Shown here one piece after another: positions 1-7,804 of a stretch of 64,000 nt of DNA. Both the position numbers and the translations under genes were made by a program. Origin of the DNA: Massilia kyonggiensis (GTDB lineage Bacteria > Pseudomonadota > Gammaproteobacteria > Burkholderiales > Burkholderiaceae_D). The number at the start of each line of letters is the position of its first letter. Positions within the stretch are counted from its first letter, which is position 1. The notes beneath the pieces were generated by a model, which was not told the origin of the DNA, did no database searches, and worked only from the letters and a program-made list of their open reading frames with translations. The stretch lies in assembly GCF_024756235.1 (NCBI RefSeq), contig NZ_JANUGY010000002.1:558001-622000 (forward strand), in the 5' to 3' direction.

Positions 1-467
1 GGGCGCAGGATCTGCCCATCTTCGCGTCGCGCGACTGGCACCCGCAAGACCACTGCTCGTTCGCGGCGCAGGGTGGGCCGTGGCCGCCGCACTGCGTGGC
101 CGACACGCCGGGCGCCGCATTCGCGGCCGAGCTGGCGCTGCCGGACGACGCCATCGTCATCTCGAAAGCCGACACGGCGGCCGTCGACGCCTACTCGGCC
201 TTCGGCGGCACGGACCTCGCGGCGCAGCTGCGTGCGCGCGGCGTGGAGCGCGTGACGGTGGTGGGTCTCGCCACCGATTACTGCGTGCTGAACACCGTCA
301 CGGATGCGCTGGAAGAAGGATTCGACACACTCGTGGTGCCGGAAGCGATGCGCGCCGTCGACGTGAATCCGGGCGACGGCCGCCGCGCGCTCGACCGCAT
401 GGTTGCGCGCGGGGCCGTGCCGGTGCGGCTGGGCGAGTTCGGGATGGTCGCGCTGTCGGTCGCCTGA
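1..467 (+). CDS. pncA: Nicotinamidase, 5'-truncated by window edge
   Basis: The reading frame is open from base 3 and ends with TGA at 465-467; the N-terminus lies outside the window. The visible protein contains DWHPQDHCSF, GGPWPPHCV and GLATDYCVLNT. These are the metal-binding histidine region and the nucleophile-cysteine loop of the isochorismatase-like nicotinamidase family, which hydrolyses nicotinamide to nicotinate and ammonia in NAD salvage. The catalytic lysine (ISKAD) and cysteine (DYCV) are visible; the catalytic aspartate would be in the missing part. A GTG at 96 is in frame but internal to conserved sequence, so it is not the true start. The stop lies one base before the 3' end of the convergent outer-membrane-protein gene. 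Confidence 0.9.
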   Translation, partial: AQDLPIFASRDWHPQDHCSFAAQGGPWPPHCVADTPGAAFAAELALPDDAIVISKADTAAVDAYSAFGGTDLAAQLRARGVERVTVVGLATDYCVLNTVTDALEEGFDTLVVPEAMRAVDVNPGDGRRALDRMVARGAVPVRLGEFGMVALSVA

Positions 468-468
468 T

Positions 469-1236
469 TCAGAACGTGTAGGCCGCGTACACGGCGGCCG
501 TCGGCGCCGTCTTGCGGCGCACGAGCGGGCTTTTCGCGGCGTCGCCGGTGAGCCGCTGCGCGCCCAGCAGCGACGTCACCGCCCAATGCGCGTCGATGCG
601 GTGCTCCCAGCTCAAGCTCACATCCGTCCCATACATCCCGCCTTCCGGCCTGAATGCGCGATAGCCGGATCGGGCGGCCTGGCGCGCGTCGACGCCGTAA
701 TACGTCTGCAGGTAGTTCGCTTCGCCGAACTGCAGCGCGACGCCGGCGGCAACCTTGTCGGCCCGGCTGTCCAGCAGCTTTGCATTGACCCCCAGCGCGA
801 ACTGCTTGCCGTTCTCGCGGCGCGAGATCGGGATCTCGGCATGCGCGGCCACGCTGAACACGTCCGTCAACTGCGCTTCGGCGCCGACGTTGAGGGTCGC
901 GCTGCCCTTGATGTCGCCCATGCCCTTGAGCGCCTTGCTGCCGGTGCGGCCGACGAAACCGTTGGTGTCTTTTTCGGTCCGCTCGCCGCGGTATCCGAGG
1001 GCGATGCTGGCGCTGAGCTGCTCGCCGCCGGCCGCGAAGCCAATGCCGCGCAGGGTGCTCGCGTAAAAACCGTTGGCGGCCTGGTAGTCGGCCACGATGA
1101 CGGGCGCGACGAGATACTCGTCGGAACCGGAATAGCGGGTGCCGGCGCCGATGCCGGCGCCGAGGGTGAAGGTGCTGTCCTGCGCATGGGCGGCGGCAGC
1201 GGTCAGTAGCGTGGACAACAACAGCGCTTTTTTCAT
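469..1236 (-). CDS. MipA/OmpV family outer-membrane protein
   Basis: 255 residues from ATG at 1236, chosen because it begins a clear signal peptide (MKKALLLSTLLTAAAAHA, cleavage before QD) after a GGAAT ribosome-binding sequence; the longer upstream extension has no such features. The mature part has repeated amphipathic beta strands and ends in phenylalanine (YAAYTF), as expected for a protein inserted by the Bam complex. MipA of E. coli binds the lytic transglycosylase MltA and PBP1B; most relatives are not characterised. The gene is divergent from an OmpR-type response regulator, and a dyad of tandem GATGAAG half-sites sits between them, so control by that two-component system is likely (inference). 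Confidence 0.85.
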   Translation of the reverse strand: MKKALLLSTLLTAAAAHAQDSTFTLGAGIGAGTRYSGSDEYLVAPVIVADYQAANGFYASTLRGIGFAAGGEQLSASIALGYRGERTEKDTNGFVGRTGSKALKGMGDIKGSATLNVGAEAQLTDVFSVAAHAEIPISRRENGKQFALGVNAKLLDSRADKVAAGVALQFGEANYLQTYYGVDARQAARSGYRAFRPEGGMYGTDVSLSWEHRIDAHWAVTSLLGAQRLTGDAAKSPLVRRKTAPTAAVYAAYTF

Positions 1237-1323
1237 CACATTCCTTTCATGGGCGATCGCTCCCAGTGGCGACCGGTCGGCCGCAATTATCGAAAGGAAT
1301 GCATGAGCGGCACATGAGGGCAG

Positions 1324-1368
1324 GATGAAGATTCGATGAAGACGTTGTCTCTTCATCCATTCTTCATC
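1324..1368. promoter_or_regulatory. Dyad of tandem 7-bp half-sites, candidate response-regulator operator
   Basis: Two direct copies of GATGAAG start at 1324 and 1335, and two copies of the inverse CTTCATC start at 1351 and 1362. Each pair has an 11-bp period, one helical turn. The whole is nearly a perfect dyad centred near 1346, in the intergenic region between the outer-membrane-protein gene and the response regulator. OmpR-family regulators bind tandem half-sites with 10-11-bp periodicity, so this is probably the operator of the adjacent regulator. The right pair overlaps the expected -35 region of the regulator gene; the left pair lies upstream of the mipA-type gene's likely promoter. 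Confidence 0.65.
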
Positions 1369-1377
1369 CAGCGGTGG

Positions 1378-1383
1378 TTTAAT
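1378..1383 (+). promoter_or_regulatory. Possible -10 box giving a near-leaderless transcript
   Basis: TTTAAT lies 8 bases upstream of the ATG at 1392. If used as a -10 element, transcription would start at about 1389-1392, leaving almost no leader. No Shine-Dalgarno sequence precedes the ATG. The -35 position falls among the CTTCATC half-sites, which fits an activator-dependent promoter. Confidence 0.35.
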
Positions 1384-1391
1384 AGCCGCCC

Positions 1392-2051
1392 ATGGACATT
1401 CTGCTCATTGAAGACGACCTCGATCTCGGCAACGGCATCCGCATCGCCCTGCTGGACAGCGGCATGGACGTCACCTGGGTGCGCCGCTTGCAGGACGCCC
1501 AGCGCCAGCTCGACCAGGCCGCGCACGACCTGGTGCTGCTCGATCTCGGTCTGCCGGACGGCGACGGCCTCCAGCTCGTCCAGCGCCTGCGCCGCGACCG
1601 CCGTGCGCTGCCGGTGCTGATCCTGACCGCGCGCGACGCGCTCGAAGACCGGCTGCTCGGCCTCGACTCCGGCGCGGACGATTACCTCGTCAAGCCGTTC
1701 GCGCTGGCCGAACTGCTGTCGCGCGTGCGCGCGCTGGCGCGGCGCAGCTACGGGTTCGACGGCGGCACGCTGGCCTTACGCGGTCTCGCGCTGGATGCGG
1801 CGGGACACCGGGCCAGCCTGCACGGCCAGCCGCTGGAACTGACCGCCAGCGAATTCCAGCTTCTGAAAGTGCTGATGATGCGGTCGCCGAAGGTCGTAAC
1901 GCGGCGCGTGCTCGAGGACGCGGCCCTGCCGCGCTCCCAGGCGAACGCCAGCAACGCGCTCGACGTGCACATGGCGAACCTGCGCCGCAAGGTGGGCGAG
2001 GGCGTCATTCGCACGGTGCGCGGCGTCGGCTACGTGATCGACCAGGCATGA
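1392..2051 (+). CDS. OmpR-family response regulator
   Basis: 219 residues. An N-terminal receiver domain (residues 1-115) has the acidic pair D8/D9, phosphoacceptor D51 in VLLDLGLPDGDG, T79 and K101. A C-terminal OmpR/PhoB winged helix (about 125-219) ends with TVRGVGYVID. It closely resembles QseB/TctD/PmrA-type regulators. It overlaps the following kinase gene by four bases (ATGA), so the two are one operon and almost certainly a cognate pair. The tandem GATGAAG/CTTCATC dyad immediately upstream suggests autoregulation and control of the divergent MipA/OmpV-like gene. The signal sensed cannot be read from the sequence. Confidence 0.93.
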   Translation: MDILLIEDDLDLGNGIRIALLDSGMDVTWVRRLQDAQRQLDQAAHDLVLLDLGLPDGDGLQLVQRLRRDRRALPVLILTARDALEDRLLGLDSGADDYLVKPFALAELLSRVRALARRSYGFDGGTLALRGLALDAAGHRASLHGQPLELTASEFQLLKVLMMRSPKVVTRRVLEDAALPRSQANASNALDVHMANLRRKVGEGVIRTVRGVGYVIDQA

Positions 2052-3424
2052 GGCGCGCGTGGCGGTGGATACGGACGCCGTCGCTAATGCGGCGTCTGCT
2101 CGTTGCGCAGATGGCGCTGCTGGCGGTGGTGTGGAGCCTGGCCGTCGGCCTGCTCGTGCACGAAGAGGCCCGCAACGAGGGCGAGCTGCGCACCGACCAG
2201 CTGTACGACGTGCTGCTGTACATGACGTCCGCGCTCGACGGCCAGCCGGCGCACCGGCGCGAGGCGCTGCGCCTGGCCGACCGCGCGCTGCGCCAGACGG
2301 GCGGCAAGGCCGATCCGCCGGAGCTCGGCGTGTTCACCGTCGTGCGCGTCCATGGACAGGTGGTCTACGCGACGCCCGGCGCACGGCTCGACGTCGGCAG
2401 CGTGCACGACGGCACCGTCGAATACCACATGGCCGGCGGAAAGAAGTGGGCCGTGCGCACGGTGCGCGACCGCGCCGCCGGCATCGAGATCTCGCGCATG
2501 AAACTGGGACACGACATGGACCTGTTCCTGTCGTTTAACGAGGGCGGTTATTACCTGCTGCCCCTGCTGGTCAGCCTGCCGTTCCTCGTGCTGCCGGCCT
2601 GGCTGTCGATCCGGGTCGCGCTGCGGCCGTGGCGGCGCGCGGCCGAGGATATCGCGGCGCGCGGTCCGCACGACCTGAGTCCGATCGCGCCGCTGCCGCA
2701 GCGCGAGGCGATGGCGGTGATCGACAGCGTCAATGCCCTGCTGCGCCGCGTGGCGGACAGTGCCGCGCGCGAGCGCCGCTTCATCGCCGATGCGGCGCAC
2801 GAGCTGCGCACGCCGCTGGCGGCGCTGCGCGTCAACGTGGAAGCGCTGCAGCGGCAGGGCGCGGTGCCCGCGCAGGGTGAACTGCTGGCGGGGATCGTGC
2901 GCGCATCCGAACGCGCGACCCGGCTGGTCGGCCAGTTGCTGCTGCTGATGCGCAGCGACGCGGCGGGCGTCGAGGCCGCGCGGCCGATCGCGCTGGACGC
3001 CTTGGTGCAGGACCGGCTGGCCGCGCTGTCGCGCCTCGCCGACGTGCGGGGCGTGGAGCTGGCGCTGGACGCCGGGGAAGGATTCATCGTGCGGGGACAG
3101 GAGGGCGCGCTCGTGTCGCTGGTCGATAACGTCATCGACAACGCCATCAAGTACAGCCCGCCGGGCGGTACGGTGAGCGTGACGTTGACGCGCGCGGACG
3201 GCATGGTGCAGCTGTGCGTGAGCGATCGCGGCCCGGGCGTGCCGGACGCGCTGCGCGAGCGCGTGTTCGAGCGTTTCTTCCGCGCGCCCGACCAGGTCCA
3301 GCAGGGGAGTGGACTGGGCCTCGCGATCGCGCGCGCGGTGGTCGATGCGCACGGCGGCGACATCGGCATCCGCACCGCGCCGGGCGGGGGTTGCCTGATC
3401 TGCGCGCGCCTGCCGGCCGCCTGA
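2048..3424 (+). CDS. Sensor histidine kinase (QseC/TctE-like)
   Basis: 458 residues. A first membrane segment (about 14-36) and a second (about 169-190) bracket a periplasmic region of roughly 130 residues that resembles the 2CSK-N sensor domain. HAMP-like linker, then HisKA with FIADAAHELRTPLAAL (phosphoacceptor H251), then HATPase with an N box (DNVIDNAIKYSPPGG), a G1 box (DRGPGVP) and a G2 box (GSGLGLAIA). It is translationally coupled to the response regulator upstream. Its stop codon directly abuts the stop of the convergent TPR-methyltransferase gene, leaving no space for a terminator. Confidence 0.92.
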   Translation: MRRAWRWIRTPSLMRRLLVAQMALLAVVWSLAVGLLVHEEARNEGELRTDQLYDVLLYMTSALDGQPAHRREALRLADRALRQTGGKADPPELGVFTVVRVHGQVVYATPGARLDVGSVHDGTVEYHMAGGKKWAVRTVRDRAAGIEISRMKLGHDMDLFLSFNEGGYYLLPLLVSLPFLVLPAWLSIRVALRPWRRAAEDIAARGPHDLSPIAPLPQREAMAVIDSVNALLRRVADSAARERRFIADAAHELRTPLAALRVNVEALQRQGAVPAQGELLAGIVRASERATRLVGQLLLLMRSDAAGVEAARPIALDALVQDRLAALSRLADVRGVELALDAGEGFIVRGQEGALVSLVDNVIDNAIKYSPPGGTVSVTLTRADGMVQLCVSDRGPGVPDALRERVFERFFRAPDQVQQGSGLGLAIARAVVDAHGGDIGIRTAPGGGCLICARLPAA

Positions 3425-4927
3425 TTACGCGGCGCGCAGGAGCACGAGGTGGCCGGCGATGTCGCGGCCGTGATCCTGGCGCAGTACCGCATGCGCCGTT
3501 GCGACGACGTCGAACCCGGCCGCCTGCGCGGTCTTTTGCACGTAGCCGAGCGTATGCGCGAACCGGTTCGACGGCTGGATCGCGAAGCCCGGATCGGCGG
3601 CGTCGAGCGCTTCGCACGAGAACGCGAACAGCCCGCCCGCACGCAGCGCGCGCCGCACCCGCGCGAACAGCGGCGCAAGGTCCCCGATGTACACGAGCAC
3701 GTCGGCCGCGACGGCGAGATCGCACGACGCGGGTCGTTCCGCGAGCCAGTCGACGATGTCGGCACAGGCCAGGTCATCGTACAGGCCCAGTGCCGCGGCC
3801 TTGTCCAGCATCTTCTGCGACAGGTCCACGCCGGTGACGTGCCGTGCCAGCGGCCGCAGGAAGGGCGCGCACAGCCCCGTGCCGCAGCCGAGGTCCAGCG
3901 CCGCATCCACCGGCGCCGCGGCCAGGTGCGGGCGAAGCAGGGCGTCCAGCAGCGCCGGTGTGCGGTAGCCGAGGACGTCGACGAGGTGGCGGTCGAAACG
4001 GCCCGCGTACTGGTCGAACAGGTGTTTCACGTAGTCGGCCGGTGCGGCGTCCGGCTGGTCCGCCTCGCCCAGCGCCGCCAGCGCAAAGCGGATCTCGTCG
4101 GCATCCGCACCCAGTTCGAGCGCGCGCCGGTAGGCGTCTACCGCCGCGGCGCGCTGTCCCAGCGCGCGCAGCGTGTTGGCGCGATAGTGCTCGGCCAGCG
4201 CGTAGTCCGGCCGCAGGGCCAGCGCCTTGTCGTAGCTGTGCAGGGCGCCGGCGAGGTCGCCCGATTTCTTCAGCGCCGCGCCGCGCGCGCACCAGGTGCC
4301 GGCCTGCGGGGCCAGCGCGAGCGCGCGGTCGTACGCGTCGACGCTGGCGCCGTGATGGTCCAGCGCCTGCAGCGCGTGGCCCAGCGCGACGAAGGCGTCC
4401 GCATAGGCGGGCCGCGTGGCGAGGGCCTGTTCGGCGCTGGCGACGGCGTCGGCGTGGCGTCCCAGTTCGTGCAGCGCGATGGCGCGGTGGCACCACGCGT
4501 CGGCCAGCGCCGGGTTGATGCCGAGCGCGCGTTCGTAGCTGTCCAGCGCTTCCGCCAGGCGGCCGAGCCGGCGCAGCGTGTTGCCGCGGTTGTCCCAGGC
4601 GAGCGCATACGCCGGGTCGAGGCGCAGCGCCGCTTCGTAGCTGGCCAGCGCGTCATCCGTGCGGCCGAGGTCCTGCAGCGCGGCGCCCAGGTTGCAATGG
4701 GCGCGCGCCTGCTGCGGGTCGATGCGCAGCGCTTCCTCGATCAGTTCGACCGCGCGCACGGGCGCCCCGCGCTGGCGCTCGATCACGCCCAGCAGGTGCA
4801 GCGCGTCGAACTGGCGCGGGTCGAGGTCCAGTACGCGCCGGTACAAGGCCTGCGCCTGCTCGAGCCGGCCCTGCTGGTGCAGCCTGACGGCCTGGCCCAG
4901 CAGGTCGGACGTGTCTTCCACCGCCAC
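3425..4927 (-). CDS. TPR-repeat protein fused to a SAM-dependent methyltransferase
   Basis: 500 residues. Residues about 5-300 are eight or nine tetratricopeptide repeats (for example [19 protein letters not shown]). The rest is a class I methyltransferase with the SAM-binding motif [10 protein letters not shown] near residue 345, an acidic second motif ([10 protein letters not shown]) and a post-motif VLVYIGDL. The family resembles TPR-containing trans-aconitate or ubiquinone-type methyltransferases of proteobacteria, but the substrate cannot be inferred. No signal peptide or membrane segment is seen, so it is probably cytoplasmic. It lies four bases downstream of the molybdenum hydroxylase subunit gene on the same strand and may be cotranscribed with it. 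Confidence 0.85.
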   Translation of the reverse strand: MAVEDTSDLLGQAVRLHQQGRLEQAQALYRRVLDLDPRQFDALHLLGVIERQRGAPVRAVELIEEALRIDPQQARAHCNLGAALQDLGRTDDALASYEAALRLDPAYALAWDNRGNTLRRLGRLAEALDSYERALGINPALADAWCHRAIALHELGRHADAVASAEQALATRPAYADAFVALGHALQALDHHGASVDAYDRALALAPQAGTWCARGAALKKSGDLAGALHSYDKALALRPDYALAEHYRANTLRALGQRAAAVDAYRRALELGADADEIRFALAALGEADQPDAAPADYVKHLFDQYAGRFDRHLVDVLGYRTPALLDALLRPHLAAAPVDAALDLGCGTGLCAPFLRPLARHVTGVDLSQKMLDKAAALGLYDDLACADIVDWLAERPASCDLAVAADVLVYIGDLAPLFARVRRALRAGGLFAFSCEALDAADPGFAIQPSNRFAHTLGYVQKTAQAAGFDVVATAHAVLRQDHGRDIAGHLVLLRAA

Positions 4928-4931
4928 CCGG

Positions 4932-7190
4932 TCAGCTCCAGGACAGGTCGGCCTTCGACAGCGGCAGCTCGCGCACGCGCTTGCCGGTGGCGGCGAAGAT
5001 CGCGTTGCAGACGGCCGGCGCCAGCGGCGGGAACACGGGTTCGCCCAGGCCCGTGACGGGGTAGTCCGTCTTGAGGAAGTGCGTCTCGATCTTCGATGGC
5101 GTGGCCGGCATGCGCAGCAGGGCGTAGTCGTGGAAGTTGCTCTGCACGATGCGGCCCTTGTCGATGTCGAGCGCCGGGTACATCAGCGTGGACAGGCCGT
5201 CGATGACGGAGCCCTGCACCTGGTTCTCGGCACCGGACAGGTTGACGATCTGCGCGCCGATGTCGGCGACGACGACGACGCGGTCCACTCGCACGTGGCC
5301 ATCCTTCGACACCGTCACTTCGGCCACTTCGGCCACGTAGCCTCGGTGGCTGAAGTGGAACGCGACGCCGGCGCCCTGGCCGCGCGCGAACTTGCGCCGG
5401 CCCCAGCCGGATTTGTCCGCGACGGCCTTCAGCACGTTGCGCATGCGGCCCACGTTGTACGGCACGCCGCGCTCGCCCGTGCCGGCCACGAGGTCCCTGT
5501 CGCCGAGGAGGTCGAGGCGGAACGCGACCGGATCGCGTCCGGCCGCGTGGGCCAGTTCGTCGATGAAGCTGTGGAACACCCACGCGAACACGTTGCTGCC
5601 CGGCGCGCGCCACGGTCCCATCGGGATGCGGCATTCGAGCGGCGTCTGTTCGATCAGGCAGTTGGCGACCCAGCGGGCGGGGAATTCGTCGCCCGACAGG
5701 TTGCCGCCGCTGCCCGGCTGCAGCACGCTCGCGCTGCCGCCGTCGTTTTCCTTCTTCTCGACGCGGTTGGCGAACGTGACGAAGTGGTCGTGCCAGGCGA
5801 CGATCTTGCCGTGGTCATCCACGCCGCCGCGCAGGAAGTGGAAGCCCCCGGCGCGGAAATGGTCGTGCTGCAGGTCGTCCTCGCGCGTCCACGTCAGCTT
5901 GACGGGCGCTTTCACTTTCTGCGCGATCGCGGCCGCTTCGACGATGAAGTCGGACGACAGCCGCCGCCCGAAGCCGCCGCCGCTGCGCGTGATGTGCAGC
6001 GTGATCTTGTCTTTCGGGATGTTTAGGGTCGTGGACACGAGGGCCTGGCCCGCGCCCGGATTCTGCGTGGGCGCCCACAGTTCGAGCGTGCCGTCCGCCG
6101 GCTTGAACCACGCCGTGCAGTTCTGCGGCTCCATGCTCGCGTGCGAGATGAACGGGTAGACGTAGTTCGCCTCCACCGTGCGCGCGGCGCCGGTGAGGGC
6201 CGCATCGACGTCGCCGTCCTTGCGCATCACGGCGGCGCCGGGCTGGCCGCTCGCGGCCTGCGCGGCGGCGAGGAAGCCGGACCAGCTGTGGCGCCCGCCT
6301 TCGCCTTCGTCCCACGTCACCTTCAGGTCCTTGCGGGCGCGGAACGCGTTCCACGTCGAGTCGGCGACGATCGCGACGCCGGGCCGCAGGCCGTTCAGGT
6401 TTTCCGTGCCTTCGACGAGGAACGCGGCCTTCACGCCGGGCAGGCGCCTGATGGCGTCCAGGTTCGCCTCGACGGGGCGGCCGCCCAGCACCGGGCACTT
6501 CACGTAGGTGGCGTACAGCATGCCGGGCAGGCGCGTGTCGATGCCGAACAGCGGCTGGCCGCTGACGACGAGCGCGTTGTCCACGCCGCCCACGCGCGTG
6601 CCGAGCAGGCGGTACGCGGCCGGATCCTTCAGCACGACCTCTTTCGCATCCGGCACCGGCAGCGCGGACGCCGTGCGCACGAGCGCGCCGTAGCCCAGCT
6701 TGCGGCCGCTGGCGGCGTGCACGACGGCGCCGTTCCCGGCCCGGCATTCGGCCGCGGGCACGTTCCACGTCTGCGCGGCGGCGCGTACGAGCATCGTGCG
6801 CGCGGTGGCGCCCAGTCGGTGGAAGTTGTCGTAGTTGGTCGGCGTCGACGTCGATCCGCCCGCACCCTGCGATCCATAGATCGGGTTCAGGTCGCCCTGC
6901 ACGACGCGCACCGTTTTCCAGTCGACCTCGAGCTCTTCGGCGAGGACCATCGGCAGCGACGTCTTGATGCCCTGGCCGATTTCCGGCTGCTTGGAGACGA
7001 GCGTCACGCGGCCGTCCGTGCCGATGCGGATGAATGCGTTGGGGACGAAGTCGCCCGCCGCGGGTTCGGCTTGCCCATTGTCGGCCAGCGCGGCGATGGC
7101 GCCGCCCGCCTGCACGCCCAGCAGCAGCGCCGCGCCGGCGCCGGCGGACTGGCCGAGGAAACGGCGGCGCGAGGAGGAGACGGGGCTCAT
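4932..7190 (-). CDS. iorB: Isoquinoline 1-oxidoreductase-type molybdopterin-binding subunit
   Basis: 752 residues from ATG at 7190; the longer open frame upstream is a shadow of the neighbouring iron-sulfur gene. The N-terminus carries a twin-arginine signal (SRRRFLGQ followed by an Ala/Leu/Gly-rich segment), so the folded cofactor-loaded complex is probably exported to the periplasm. Family hallmarks of the xanthine-dehydrogenase-like large subunit are present: [19 protein letters not shown], and a C-terminal [18 protein letters not shown]. Members hydroxylate N-heterocycles or oxidise aldehydes; the substrate here is unknown. The start overlaps the stop of the [2Fe-2S] subunit gene by four bases, indicating coupled synthesis. 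Confidence 0.88.
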   Translation of the reverse strand: MSPVSSSRRRFLGQSAGAGAALLLGVQAGGAIAALADNGQAEPAAGDFVPNAFIRIGTDGRVTLVSKQPEIGQGIKTSLPMVLAEELEVDWKTVRVVQGDLNPIYGSQGAGGSTSTPTNYDNFHRLGATARTMLVRAAAQTWNVPAAECRAGNGAVVHAASGRKLGYGALVRTASALPVPDAKEVVLKDPAAYRLLGTRVGGVDNALVVSGQPLFGIDTRLPGMLYATYVKCPVLGGRPVEANLDAIRRLPGVKAAFLVEGTENLNGLRPGVAIVADSTWNAFRARKDLKVTWDEGEGGRHSWSGFLAAAQAASGQPGAAVMRKDGDVDAALTGAARTVEANYVYPFISHASMEPQNCTAWFKPADGTLELWAPTQNPGAGQALVSTTLNIPKDKITLHITRSGGGFGRRLSSDFIVEAAAIAQKVKAPVKLTWTREDDLQHDHFRAGGFHFLRGGVDDHGKIVAWHDHFVTFANRVEKKENDGGSASVLQPGSGGNLSGDEFPARWVANCLIEQTPLECRIPMGPWRAPGSNVFAWVFHSFIDELAHAAGRDPVAFRLDLLGDRDLVAGTGERGVPYNVGRMRNVLKAVADKSGWGRRKFARGQGAGVAFHFSHRGYVAEVAEVTVSKDGHVRVDRVVVVADIGAQIVNLSGAENQVQGSVIDGLSTLMYPALDIDKGRIVQSNFHDYALLRMPATPSKIETHFLKTDYPVTGLGEPVFPPLAPAVCNAIFAATGKRVRELPLSKADLSWS

Positions 7191-7666
7191 GCCTTGTCCT
7201 TTCCGGTCGCTGCGATCTCGGCCGCGCGATGAATGCCTGCGCGGATGCGGACATAGGTCGCGCAGCGGCACAGGTTGCCGGCCATCGCATCGTCGATCTG
7301 GGCGTCGGTCGGCTTCGGATGCTGTTTCAGCAGGGCGCATGCCGTCATGATCTGGCCGGCCTGGCAATAGCCGCACTGCGGCACGTCCAGCTCGGTCCAG
7401 GCCTGTTGCAGCGGATGCATGGCGCGCGCGTCGAGGCCTTCGATCGTGGTGATGCGGCGCTTGCCGATGCTGCTCACCGGCAACTGACAGGCGCGGGCCG
7501 GCTGGCCGTCCACGTGGACGGTGCAGGCGCCGCAGGCACCGATGCCGCAGCCATATTTCGTGCCGACGAGGCCCAAGGTATCGCGCAGCGCCCACAGCAG
7601 CGGGGTATCCGCTTCGACGTCGACGGCCTGGGCCTTGCCGTTGACGTTCAGTGTGTATTTACTCAT
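7187..7666 (-). CDS. iorA: [2Fe-2S] subunit of isoquinoline-oxidoreductase-type hydroxylase
   Basis: 159 residues, the usual length for the small subunit of this family. The N-terminal plant-type ferredoxin domain has CGIGACGAC plus a downstream cysteine (RACQLP), binding one [2Fe-2S] cluster. The C-terminal helical domain has CGYCQAG and CRC, binding the second. Electrons pass from the molybdenum centre of the large subunit through these clusters to an acceptor. There is no signal peptide of its own, so export by piggyback on the Tat signal of the partner subunit is expected from family knowledge. First gene of a two- or three-gene operon running leftward. Confidence 0.92.
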   Translation of the reverse strand: MSKYTLNVNGKAQAVDVEADTPLLWALRDTLGLVGTKYGCGIGACGACTVHVDGQPARACQLPVSSIGKRRITTIEGLDARAMHPLQQAWTELDVPQCGYCQAGQIMTACALLKQHPKPTDAQIDDAMAGNLCRCATYVRIRAGIHRAAEIAATGKDKA

Positions 7667-7804
7667 GTCCTCGTGGGATGTGTTGGGATTGCCATTGCTG
7701 AACTGTGCAATGCTAAACCAAACTGCCCCGTCAAGACCAAGGGATTTGATGTTTTACGCGGCATTAGTAGAAAGCCGGGGGGTATGACATACTGGAGCGG
7801 CCCG

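Noticed and set aside
7034-7804. Upstream extension of the diguanylate cyclase frame into the hydroxylase genes
   Set aside because: The region is fully coding on the other strand for the [2Fe-2S] subunit, and the extension has no ribosome-binding site or domain.
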